A stretch of 64,000 bases of DNA, from the NCBI RefSeq assembly GCF_017744015.1, contig NZ_JAGHRA010000002.1:1-64000 (forward strand), read 5' to 3'. The position numbers were made by a program, and so were the translations under genes. This DNA comes from Paracoccus sp. R12_2 (GTDB lineage: Bacteria; Pseudomonadota; Alphaproteobacteria; Rhodobacterales; Rhodobacteraceae). Below, piece by piece: positions 54,527-62,610 of the stretch. The notes under the pieces were generated by a model. That model was given only the letters and a program-made list of their open reading frames with translations, was not told the origin of the DNA and did not search any database. The stretch's first letter is position 1. Every line of letters starts with the position of its first letter.

Positions 54527-55512
54527 CAGACGCGTCCTCCGCTGCGGGTTTTCCAGATCAGGTGCAGAAACAGCGGCGCACCGACAAGCGCGGTCAGAAC
54601 CCCCAGCTTCAGATCGCGTTCCGGCAGGATCAGCCGCACTGCAATGTCTGCCGCAAGCAGCAGCGCAGCCCCGCCAAGCGCCGAGGCTGGCAGCAGTGCG
54701 GATGGCCGGGCCGCAACCCATGGGCGCAGGATATGTGGCACGACCAGCCCGACAAAGCCGATCGCCCCGGCAACCGCCGTCGCGGGTCCGACGATCAACG
54801 CAACACCGGCGATCAGTCGCCAGCGCAGCCAGGTCGCTGAGACACCCATCGCCGATGCCGCCGATTCCCCCAGTGTCAGCGCATCCAGCCCGCGCCCGGT
54901 CGTCCAGATCAGCGCCGCCCCAAGCAGCATCGGCGGCAGCGCCAGCCAGACATGAACCATCGACCGGTCCGCCAGCGATCCCATCAGCCAGAACACGATC
55001 TCGTTCGCGGCATAGGGGTTGGGCGACAGGTTCAGGACCAGCGCCGTGCCCGCGCCCGCAAGGGCCGAGATGGCGATGCCCGCTAGGATCAAGGTCACCG
55101 ATCCGCCGCGCGGCCCGGCCAGCGCGACCAGCAGCCCGACGCCGATCGCGGCGCCCGCCAGCGCGGTGGCGGGCAGGGCCAGTGCGGTGCCAAGCGACAG
55201 ACCGGTCTGGATTGCGATCACGGCGCCCAATGCCGCCATGCCAGAAACACCGATCAAGCCCGGCTCGGCCAGCGGGTTGCGCAGATAGCCCTGCATCGCG
55301 GCGCCGGTCAAGCCAAGCCCCGCCCCGACCACCAGCCCAAGAAGGGCGCGGGGTAGCCGGATTTCACGCATCACAATGGGCATCGGGCCGTCGCCGCCCA
55401 GGATCAGCGCCCGCAGACCGTCCAGCGCCCCGATCCCCGCCGGCCCGGTCATCAGAGAAATCGCGAACAGCGCCGCGACCAGCAGTGCGAGAGCGGCGAA
55501 CAGGCGTTTCAC
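54526..55512 (-). CDS. btuC: cobalamin ABC transporter permease (FecCD family)
   Basis: Inner-membrane permease of 328 residues with about ten hydrophobic segments. Family marks: LPRALLGLVVGAGLGLTGAAMQGYLRNPLAEPGLIGVSGMAALG is typical near residues 60-105, and the coupling-loop AIGFVGLVVPHILRPW near 250. It starts at GTG 55512 (GTGA overlap with btuF); the long frame upstream is not real. Homodimer in the BtuCD-F complex. Confidence 0.9.
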   Translation of the reverse strand: MKRLFAALALLVAALFAISLMTGPAGIGALDGLRALILGGDGPMPIVMREIRLPRALLGLVVGAGLGLTGAAMQGYLRNPLAEPGLIGVSGMAALGAVIAIQTGLSLGTALALPATALAGAAIGVGLLVALAGPRGGSVTLILAGIAISALAGAGTALVLNLSPNPYAANEIVFWLMGSLADRSMVHVWLALPPMLLGAALIWTTGRGLDALTLGESAASAMGVSATWLRWRLIAGVALIVGPATAVAGAIGFVGLVVPHILRPWVAARPSALLPASALGGAALLLAADIAVRLILPERDLKLGVLTALVGAPLFLHLIWKTRSGGRV

Positions 55513-56336
55513 TTCAGCGCCTCGATGGCTCGCAGGACGAAGGGTGTGCCGCAAACCCAGTCGCGATCGGTGACCTCGGCGGTCTCGGGGGCGATCCGTG
55601 CCAGCGCCGGATGATCCAGTATCGCCTCGCCACGCGACTGGCCGGGCCATTTCGCCCCCGTGATCAGCCGGTCGGGTCGCGCCATGACCAGCATTTCCAG
55701 CGGCAGGCTGCGTGTGTCGGTGATCCCCAGATCGTCGGCGACATTGCGGTATCCCGCCGCCGTCAGGATCGTGCCGGCCAGCGTGTCGCGCCCCGATGTA
55801 TAGCCGTTGGCGTAATACAGCGCCGCGCGACCGCGGTCCGCATTGCTTTCAGCCAAGGTCAGACCGCGGTCGAACCGTGCAAGAACCTGGGCGGCCTTGT
55901 CCTCGCGTCCCAGAAGCCCGCCCATGCGGATGATTTCGGCCCGGATCGCGTCGATGTCTTCGGCGGGCGGCAGCACCTCGACCCGGACACCCAGCCTGCG
56001 CAGCATCGCGACCGTCGGACCCGACGCATATTGCCCGGCGATGACCAGATCCGGGCGCATGAGATAGATCTCCTCGGCGCGGCCATGATTGATCGGATAG
56101 TCCTGCGCCCGGTCGGCCATCGGAGACATGCGCGGATCGCGCGCCAGATCACTGACCGAGACCAGTTGCCCCGGCGCCGCCAGCAGCATCGCGATCTGGT
56201 CGGTGCACAGATTCATCGACACCACGCGCTGCGGCGCGGCCCCGGCAGAAGAGGCGATGGCAGGTCCGGCGGCGGCGATCAGCGCCGCCGCCAGCCAGCG
56301 GAGTATCCGGTCAGAACGACGCACGAATGCCCGCAT
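55509..56336 (-). CDS. btuF: periplasmic cobalamin-binding protein (BtuF-like)
   Basis: Class III substrate-binding protein of 275 residues. After a signal-like N-terminus (WLAAALIAAAGPAIASSAGA) comes the Peripla_BP_2 fold: RVVSMNLCTDQIAMLLAAP, EEIYLMRPDLVIAGQY, a long linking helix, and a second lobe with NVADDLGITDTRSLPLEML. It overlaps the receptor gene by 26 bases if ATG 56336 is the start; GTG 56324 is possible. The same fold binds ferric siderophores or heme, but the riboswitch makes cobamide the likely ligand. Confidence 0.87.
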   Translation of the reverse strand: MRAFVRRSDRILRWLAAALIAAAGPAIASSAGAAPQRVVSMNLCTDQIAMLLAAPGQLVSVSDLARDPRMSPMADRAQDYPINHGRAEEIYLMRPDLVIAGQYASGPTVAMLRRLGVRVEVLPPAEDIDAIRAEIIRMGGLLGREDKAAQVLARFDRGLTLAESNADRGRAALYYANGYTSGRDTLAGTILTAAGYRNVADDLGITDTRSLPLEMLVMARPDRLITGAKWPGQSRGEAILDHPALARIAPETAEVTDRDWVCGTPFVLRAIEALK

Positions 56337-58122
56337 AGACCGACCTGTCTGGCATGCCGTAGCCGTCGTTCAGCTGATACTCCTCATCAAAGAGGTTCTC
56401 GACCCGCAGATATGCCTCGGCGTTCGGGTGCACGTCATGGGTCAGCAGCAGATCGACGGTGGTGAAATCGTCCATGTCATTCGGACGCTTGGCGATGTGT
56501 TGCAGCGCGATTGCGGCGGTCGTTCCGGTCGCGAACGCTTTCTCGAACCCCAGGTTCAGGACATGCTGCGGCACTTCGGCCCATTCCGAAGCGACCTGAT
56601 TATCGGTGTAGGTGAAACTGCCCGTCACTGCGTAGCCAAGGCCAAAGGCGTGACGTCCGTCCAACTCCACGCCCCTGCGCCGCGCCTTGCCATCGACCTG
56701 CGCATAGCAGCCGAATGGTTGCCCACAGGCGGTCGAAGCCGGATCGAACCCGATCAGGCTGTCGGCCTCGGTCCAGAAGGCGGTCGCACGCAGATACCCG
56801 TCATCGGCCCAACGCTTTTCGATGCCGATTTCGGCGGTGCGGCTTTCTTCACGGTCCAGACCCGCATCGCCATAAGGTCCAAACAGTTCATAAAGCGAGG
56901 GCGCGCGGAAACCGTTTCCAAAGGCCGCGCGAAGCAGAAGATCTTCGCGGACCCGCCAGACCCCCGCCAATCGACCCGAAGTGAACCCGCCGAACCGAGA
57001 GTGGTCGTCGCGCCGAATCGAGGCGCTGAGGTCGATATCGGTGCCCACCGGGGCGCTTAGCTGTCCGAAGACCCCTGAAAGCCGGGTATCACCCAGACCG
57101 TCGGCCTTTTCCTTTTCGGTCTCGGCCCCGAACACCACGCGCGCGCTGGACGTACCGATATCGGTCCCGCCCTGCCAGGACAGCTTGTCGCGGGTTCCGA
57201 CGAACGGTGTTGCGAACCCGTTCGACCAGCTTGTGCGGTCGATATGATAACGCGTCAGCGCGACCTGGTGATCGACGGCACCTGTCGTGAAATCCGCGAA
57301 CGCGCGCAGGCCATAGGATGACTTTTCAGAATAATCGTCACCCGGCGTGCCAGCGACATCGCCTTCGAAATCGTCGAAATCGCCCGTGCTGTCTTCCCAG
57401 AACCCGTTCAGGCCGATCCTTGCGCCATTTTGCAGCGTGTGCGCGGCGTAGAAGGTAAGGCGCGTCGCGTCATAACCATCCTCCTCGAAATTGCCGTCAT
57501 TCTCGTCGCGTGCGGAAAATCCATCGCTATGAATTCGCGTCGCGGAAAAAGCCAGATCGGTGTCATCCTGCCGCAGCGTGACCCCATAGCTGGCCTGCAG
57601 TGTACTGTAACTGCCTGCCTCGATCGAGAAGCTGTGTCGAAGCCCGTCTTCCGTCGGTCGCAGCGACTGAAGGTTCAGAACCCCGGCCACCGCACGAGAG
57701 CCGTAGAGTGCGGATTGTGCGCCACGCAGCAATTCGACCCTGCCGATGGACGCGGTCGTCAGACCACCGATATCGAAATAGGGCTGTCCGGCGGCGGGAT
57801 CGGAAATATCGATTCCGTCGATGATCGTCGGCAGATACTGGGCAGGCGCGCCGCGAAGCTGAATTGATCCGGTCGTGCCAAGCGGCCCCGATTGCCGCCA
57901 GGTCACGCCGGGCAGTCGGGTCAGGCTGCGCGCCAGCGGCTGCCCGGCATTGTCGGCAAGCTGCGCATCGGTCAGGATCGATACCGAGCTGCCGGATCGG
58001 CTGAGTTCGGTTTCCTCCAGATTGGCGGTCAGCGTGATTTCGGGCAGCACATAGGTTTCCTGCGCTGTGGCGGGCAGGGCGGACGCGGCTGTGGTCGCGG
58101 CCAGGATGGCAAGATGTTTCAC
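56311..58122 (-). CDS. btuB: TonB-dependent outer-membrane receptor, BtuB-like
   Basis: Outer-membrane receptor of 603 residues. Signal peptide (LAILAATTAASALPATAQ), a plug domain at about 28-140 (SGSSVSILTDAQLADNAGQP, LPGVTWRQSGPLGTTGSIQLRG is its core, then RGAQSALYGSRAVAGVLNL), and a 22-strand barrel ending in a C-terminal Phe (VYAGIRASF). A TonB box of the type ETYVLPEITLTA is near the mature start. It starts at GTG 58122 with GGAAGGA upstream. Size is close to BtuB (about 600) rather than to larger siderophore receptors. It heads the riboswitch-controlled operon. Confidence 0.9.
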   Translation of the reverse strand: MKHLAILAATTAASALPATAQETYVLPEITLTANLEETELSRSGSSVSILTDAQLADNAGQPLARSLTRLPGVTWRQSGPLGTTGSIQLRGAPAQYLPTIIDGIDISDPAAGQPYFDIGGLTTASIGRVELLRGAQSALYGSRAVAGVLNLQSLRPTEDGLRHSFSIEAGSYSTLQASYGVTLRQDDTDLAFSATRIHSDGFSARDENDGNFEEDGYDATRLTFYAAHTLQNGARIGLNGFWEDSTGDFDDFEGDVAGTPGDDYSEKSSYGLRAFADFTTGAVDHQVALTRYHIDRTSWSNGFATPFVGTRDKLSWQGGTDIGTSSARVVFGAETEKEKADGLGDTRLSGVFGQLSAPVGTDIDLSASIRRDDHSRFGGFTSGRLAGVWRVREDLLLRAAFGNGFRAPSLYELFGPYGDAGLDREESRTAEIGIEKRWADDGYLRATAFWTEADSLIGFDPASTACGQPFGCYAQVDGKARRRGVELDGRHAFGLGYAVTGSFTYTDNQVASEWAEVPQHVLNLGFEKAFATGTTAAIALQHIAKRPNDMDDFTTVDLLLTHDVHPNAEAYLRVENLFDEEYQLNDGYGMPDRSVYAGIRASF

Positions 58123-58249
58123 GAGATGCGGTCCTTCCGGTCGCCCGTGGCGGGCGCGATGCGTGTTGTCCGGAAGAGATTCTGCCGGACGGCGAATACC
58201 ACCACGACGGAAGATCCGCTTCGCACATGCCCCACGCATGCACTCAGGG

Positions 58250-58430
58250 TGATCGCCTTCGGCAGGTCTCCTGACTTCGCGGGTCATGGCTTGGCCGGAC
58301 CTTCCCATCCGCGCGGATGCGGACAGTGGCATTTTCCGGCCTCGCTCGCCGCTGACAGTTGCGGGGGCAGCTGCGGAGTTGCACCGCATTCCCTTTTCAC
58401 CGGGCATGGCCCGGAACCGAGGCAGGGCGG
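58250..58430 (-). promoter_or_regulatory. cobalamin (AdoCbl) riboswitch
   Basis: Read on the minus strand, this leader has the conserved elements of the cobalamin riboswitch in order: GGTGCAACTCCGCAGCTG, CCCCCGCAACTGT, GCCACTGTCC, a GGGAAGG helix and the B12 box AAGTCAGGAGACCTGCC (about 58261-58277). It ends about 130 bases before the btuB-like start, so B12 should repress the operon. Confidence 0.93.
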
Positions 58431-58471
58431 GGTTAACCCAGCCTCTGGATTCGCGCAAGGAGTAACAGCGC

Positions 58472-59578
58472 TTATGCGATCGGAGCGGGCAGATTGATGC
58501 GCGCGATGACCGGGAAATGGTCGCTGATCTTCCAGTATTCGGTCCCCGCCGCCGTCTCGCGCGGGATCGCGGCCCCGGTGACCCAGCCGGCCGGCGCGTT
58601 GCGAGAATACAGGATATGGTCGATCCAGACCCGGTGATGAGTGTCGTTGAAGATCGGATCGGGAAAGCGCGTGGTGCTGAGGTCGCTGAAATCCAGGCCG
58701 TCGCGATCCTTGACCGGCAGGCTGTCGTACAGCGCGTTGCCAAGTGTCAGCACGGGCTTCCAGACCGATCCCATCAGCGTCTCGACACCCGATGCCAGCA
58801 GGCGCATCTCGGACGTATCGAAGCCCGGGCCGTCATTGATGTCGCCGCAGACGACCAGCGGTATCCCCGAGGTTTCGGCCTCGGTCAAATAGGGGTCCAG
58901 GAAATGTGTCCGGATATGGCGGCACTGTGCCAGCAGTCGGCGGCGGTTCGCGTCGGCCAGTTGCCACCATTTCGACCATTCATAGGCCTGAAAGATCCCT
59001 TTGGATTTCAGGTGCAGCCCCAGCACGCGGAACGGGCGACCATTGGCGGGCCGGATCTCGACATACAGCGGACGCCGCTCATAGCGGAACCATTCGAAGA
59101 CGCCATCTTCTTCGATATCCAGGAAGAACGGCTCCGACGCTGCGTGGATGCTGCCGGAGGCCGCATCCTCGCTGTCCCAGAAGATCGCAGGCGGATCAGC
59201 GAACAGGCCGCGATCGGTGCGCAGCGCGATACCCACGCATTGCGCCGATCCCAGACGGCGGCCGTCCGCGCCGGGCCGCGACTGATAACGGGATCGCTGC
59301 ACATGGCAAAGCCATTCTCCCGGCGCCAGCGCGTCGAAGATCGCCTGCAGTTCGGCGGTCAGATTCGGCCCCTCGACCACCACGATGGCGTCGGCATCCA
59401 GATCGGCCAGCCCCTCGGCGATCAGCGCGCTGCGTTCGGCCACGGTCGGGTTTTCGGTCTGCCAGGGTGGCTTGGGTCCGCGCACCCGCGCATCGCCCGG
59501 CTTCAGGACCGGTCGACCCTGATCGTCGGTCGTCACCATGTCGTTCAGCCATTCCAGATTCCAGACGGCGAGTTTCAT
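58472..59578 (-). CDS. endonuclease/exonuclease/phosphatase family protein
   Basis: A 368-residue cytoplasmic protein of the DNase I-like metal-phosphoesterase fold. Motifs: LAVWNLEWLND (Asn and Glu side), DAIVVVEGP (metal Glu), GLHLKSKG, VVCGDINDGPG (Asp/Asn) and ISDHFPVIARI (Asp-His catalytic pair). The family ranges from nucleases to sphingomyelinases and inositol phosphatases; nothing here fixes the substrate. It ends just before the riboswitch leader and is probably separate from the btu operon. Confidence 0.83.
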   Translation of the reverse strand: MKLAVWNLEWLNDMVTTDDQGRPVLKPGDARVRGPKPPWQTENPTVAERSALIAEGLADLDADAIVVVEGPNLTAELQAIFDALAPGEWLCHVQRSRYQSRPGADGRRLGSAQCVGIALRTDRGLFADPPAIFWDSEDAASGSIHAASEPFFLDIEEDGVFEWFRYERRPLYVEIRPANGRPFRVLGLHLKSKGIFQAYEWSKWWQLADANRRRLLAQCRHIRTHFLDPYLTEAETSGIPLVVCGDINDGPGFDTSEMRLLASGVETLMGSVWKPVLTLGNALYDSLPVKDRDGLDFSDLSTTRFPDPIFNDTHHRVWIDHILYSRNAPAGWVTGAAIPRETAAGTEYWKISDHFPVIARINLPAPIA

Positions 59579-59652
59579 GACAGGGCCTCATCGGTCGCAA
59601 CAGGGTGATCTTGCGATCCTATCATGAAAGCCGCGTGACGGCGCGTCCCGCG

Positions 59653-60333
59653 TCAGCGGCAGATCGCGTTCACCCATTCCGGCACCGTTGCCGAAGCCGG
59701 GCCATGAATGCGGCGGTCGAAATCGCGGGCGTTTGCGCTGTCGTCCAGATTGAACTCCAGACATTCCGCGCCCATCCTGCCCGCGTGCTGCGCAAATCCC
59801 GCCGCAGGATAGACATTGCCCGAGGTGCCGATGGCCGCGAAGATGTCGGCCGCCTCAAGCGCCTGCCAGATCCGTTCCATGTGATAGGGCATCTCGCCGA
59901 ACCAGACGATGTCGGGCCGCGTCGCGGGTTTGTTGCAGCGCGGGCACGGATCGGTTACCGACATCGCCGCAGGTGCGTCCCAGCGATGTTCGCAGGCCGC
60001 GCACAGCGCGCGGCGCAGGCTGCCATGCATGTGTATCACGTCGGGGCTGCCCGCGCGTTCATGCAGGTCATCGACATTCTGCGTGACCAGGGTCAGATCG
60101 TGATGGCGTGCCAGTTCGACAAGCGCGCGGTGGGCCGGGTTCGGATGCGCGGCGACGGCCCTGGCCCGACGGGCATTGTAAAAGCCATGCACCAGATCAG
60201 GGTCCCGGGCAAAGGCCTCGGGGGTGGCGACATCCTCGATCCGGTTTTGTTCCCACAGCCCGTCGCTGGCGCGAAACGTGGCAAGCCCGCTTTCGGCGGA
60301 AATGCCTGCGCCTGTCAGGACGGTGATGTGCAT
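59653..60333 (-). CDS. cobB: NAD-dependent protein deacylase, class III sirtuin
   Basis: Sirtuin of 226 residues. NAD-binding GAGISAESGLATFR, TQNVDDLH and catalytic His103 in HMHGSL are present; zinc ligands are Cys111, Cys114, Cys130 and Cys133. Tyr52 and Arg55 in FYNARRA match the Tyr-x-x-Arg pair of SIRT5 and E. coli CobB that binds the carboxylate of succinyl-lysine, so desuccinylase as well as deacetylase activity is expected. It lies next to the small secreted protein on the same strand and 6 kb from acyl-CoA synthetase prpE, an enzyme type controlled by sirtuins. Confidence 0.93.
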   Translation of the reverse strand: MHITVLTGAGISAESGLATFRASDGLWEQNRIEDVATPEAFARDPDLVHGFYNARRARAVAAHPNPAHRALVELARHHDLTLVTQNVDDLHERAGSPDVIHMHGSLRRALCAACEHRWDAPAAMSVTDPCPRCNKPATRPDIVWFGEMPYHMERIWQALEAADIFAAIGTSGNVYPAAGFAQHAGRMGAECLEFNLDDSANARDFDRRIHGPASATVPEWVNAICR

Positions 60334-60337
60334 TCAC

Positions 60338-60640
60338 TCAGCGGCAATATGCCTCGGCCGCGCCTGCGAATTTCTTGTAGCGCGCCCAGAATGCGTTGTC
60401 GGCGTTGCTTTTCGACATGCGCACGACCTGCGCCTGATGCGGGTCGCGGAAGAAATCGGCCGCGCGGCGCTGATCGGAACGCGACAGCGACTGGTTGGCG
60501 ACCTGCTGGATGCAACCGCACAGCGGGGCGTTGCCGCGCGCGCGGTCGGATCTGATGCATGCACTGTCGATGGGGCCGGCCATGGCCAGCGGAGCGGTCA
60601 TCATCACGGCGGCGGCCGCGATCACGATGCGATTCAGCAT
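60338..60640 (-). CDS. small secreted Cys-containing protein of unknown function
   Basis: A 100-residue exported protein: signal peptide (MLNRIVIAAAAVMMTAPLAMA), then GPIDSACIRSDRARGNAPLCGCIQQVA, SLSRSDQRRAADFFRDPH, and a final Cys. The mature part has four Cys, likely two disulfides. Related sequences in Rhodobacterales have been labelled arginine transporter, but there is no membrane part and no support for transport. ATG 60640 gives the proper signal peptide. It is four bases upstream of cobB, so the two are probably one transcript although they act in different compartments. Confidence 0.78.
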   Translation of the reverse strand: MLNRIVIAAAAVMMTAPLAMAGPIDSACIRSDRARGNAPLCGCIQQVANQSLSRSDQRRAADFFRDPHQAQVVRMSKSNADNAFWARYKKFAGAAEAYCR

Positions 60641-60982
60641 GGACTGTCTCCTCGGGGTTCCTGAACCTATCCTCTGCGAGAGGGGTGCCGGTTGGACCGG
60701 TCTCGATGCCCTCTTCATAGTCCCAAGTCATAGCAAAAACGTTAAGCTCGCTCAATCACCGTGATGAGAGCGTCCGTGATTGTCCGAACCGGCACGGCGC
60801 GGCGGTCAGCGACCGGCAGGGCGAGCCCCGTCGCCGGAACAATATTCGACGCGGGATCAAGGCCCTGCCGACGGCTGTCGTCGCGGATGCGCTGTGGCCT
60901 GGCGCATTTGACAACCGCGACGCGCCATGATCTCGGTGCGCCTTGCCGCGGGTGCTGCGGCATCTGGACGCAGGAGGGGACG
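60641..60982. other. gene-free divergent region
   Basis: About 340 bases between the small secreted protein and the HAD gene. It must hold promoters for both sides. A frame open from 60761 into the HAD gene has no family sequence. I see no clear operator or RNA. Confidence 0.45.
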
Positions 60983-61678
60983 ATGATCGACGCGATCGGG
61001 CTGGATGCCGACGACACGCTGTGGGAGAACGAGACCTTCTTCCGCCTCACGGAAGCCGAGTTCGCGGCGCTGCTTGCCGATCACTGCGATCCCGACACCG
61101 TGGCAAGTCGGCTTTACGAAACCGAGCGGCGCAACCTTCAGCGTTACGGATACGGCATCAAGGGCTTCATGCTGTCGATGGTGCAGACCGCAATCGAACT
61201 GACGGATGCCCGGATCGATGGCCGCGCCATCGCTCGCATCCTTGAACTGGGCCAGGATATGCTGGCCCACCCGGTTCATCTGATCGAGGGGGTCGAGGAC
61301 GCGCTTGCGGGTCTGGACGGGCGCCGACTGTTCCTGATCACAAAGGGCGATCTGATGGACCAGGAACGCAAGATCGCCGCATCGGGTCTGGCCGAGCGTT
61401 TCCACGCGGTCGAGATTCTTGCCGACAAGACGCCCGAGGCCTATGCCCGCGTTCTGTCGCGTCACGGCGTTGCGCCTGACAGGTTCATGATGGCCGGTAA
61501 TTCGATGCGCAGCGATGTGCTGCCGGTGGTCGAACTGGGCGGGCACGGCGTCTTCATTCCGCATGATCTGACCTGGCTGGCCGAACAGGCCGAGGCGTCG
61601 GATCATCCGCGGCTGCATCATCTGGACGCGATTGCCAACCTGCCGCAGCTGGTCGCAAGGGTGGAGGACGGCGCATGA
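60983..61678 (+). CDS. HAD-superfamily hydrolase
   Basis: A 231-residue haloacid-dehalogenase-type phosphatase. Motif I is GLDADDTLWENE (nucleophile Asp and second Asp), motif II Thr in FLITKGD, motif III Lys in ILADKTPEAY and motif IV in MAGNSMRSDVLPV. The helical cap lies at about 20-100. The substitution of the usual DGTL by DDTL is typical of the YjjG/phosphoserine-like groups. ATG 60983 follows AGGAGGGG. It overlaps the next gene by ATGA. Substrate unknown; a small sugar or nucleotide phosphate is likely. Confidence 0.87.
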   Translation: MIDAIGLDADDTLWENETFFRLTEAEFAALLADHCDPDTVASRLYETERRNLQRYGYGIKGFMLSMVQTAIELTDARIDGRAIARILELGQDMLAHPVHLIEGVEDALAGLDGRRLFLITKGDLMDQERKIAASGLAERFHAVEILADKTPEAYARVLSRHGVAPDRFMMAGNSMRSDVLPVVELGGHGVFIPHDLTWLAEQAEASDHPRLHHLDAIANLPQLVARVEDGA

Positions 61679-62583
61679 CGCCCAATGCCCGCGCCGCCGC
61701 CCTGATGACGCTGGGGATGGCCGCCTTCGCGTGCGAGGATGCGCTGCTGAAGCTGCTGTCGCGCGGTATCTCGATCGGGCAGTTGCTGCTGGTGATCGGC
61801 TTTGCCGGGATGGTGGTGTTCGGAGCCTGGGTGGCGCACAGTACGGAAGGTCTGCGCTGGCGCGACCTGCTGCATCGCGGCGTCATGCTGCGCAACCTGT
61901 CCGAGGCGATCTGCGGCGTCTGCTTTCTGACCGCTTTGTCGGTCGGTGATCTCAGCATCGCATCGGCGATCCTGCAGGCACTGCCGCTGCTGATGACATT
62001 GGGGGCCGCGCTGGTGCTGGGCGAACCTGTGGGCTGGCGCCGCTGGAGTTCGATCATCGTCGGGCTCATTGGCGTGATGATGATCGTGCGGCCCGGCACC
62101 GATGCCTTTCAGCCAGGGTCGGTTCTGGCCCTGGTGGCGGTGGTCGCGCTGGCGGTGCGCGATCTGGTGACGCGGCAACTGCCCGCACGGATCGGCTCGG
62201 GGTTGCTGACCGCTTCGGCCTTTGGGGCGATGTCCGTGGCAGGCGCGGTTCTGGTCCTGATCGGCGGGCAAAGCATGGTGATGCCGAACCCGGTCGAAGC
62301 CGGGATGATGGCTGTCTCGCTGGGGTTCGGGTTGCTGGGATACATGACCATGGTGATCGCCACACGGATCGGCGAGATCGGCGCGATCGCACCGTTCCGC
62401 TATTCGCGTCTGATCTTTGCGATCATCCTGGGTGTGCTTGTCTTTTCCGAAAGACCGGATGGCTGGACTTTGGCCGGGGCGGCGATCATCGCGTTCGCCG
62501 GGGGCTATGCGATGTGGCGCGAGGCAAGGCTGCGCCGCCGACCGCGCCGCACACCCGCCGGCAGCCTGACCCGACCGGGCTGA
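61675..62583 (+). CDS. EamA/RhaT-family (DMT) transporter
   Basis: Inner-membrane protein of 302 residues with ten hydrophobic segments in two EamA repeats (about 8-138 and 150-285); the first repeat ends LVLGEPVGWRRWSSIIVGLIGV and the second VLVFSERPDGWTLAGAAII, the usual duplicated pattern. Such DMT carriers export amino acids, purines or other metabolites. It starts by ATGA overlap with the HAD gene, so a phosphatase and exporter may work in sequence on the same metabolite; this is a guess. Convergent with prpE. Confidence 0.88.
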   Translation: MTPNARAAALMTLGMAAFACEDALLKLLSRGISIGQLLLVIGFAGMVVFGAWVAHSTEGLRWRDLLHRGVMLRNLSEAICGVCFLTALSVGDLSIASAILQALPLLMTLGAALVLGEPVGWRRWSSIIVGLIGVMMIVRPGTDAFQPGSVLALVAVVALAVRDLVTRQLPARIGSGLLTASAFGAMSVAGAVLVLIGGQSMVMPNPVEAGMMAVSLGFGLLGYMTMVIATRIGEIGAIAPFRYSRLIFAIILGVLVFSERPDGWTLAGAAIIAFAGGYAMWREARLRRRPRRTPAGSLTRPG

Positions 62584-62610
62584 GGCGCGCGGGCGGGCAG
62601 TGCGCCGGTC

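Noticed and set aside
60338..60640. Arginine transporter as a name for the small secreted protein
   Set aside because: It has a cleavable signal peptide and a short soluble Cys-rich part; no membrane helices or transporter motifs exist.
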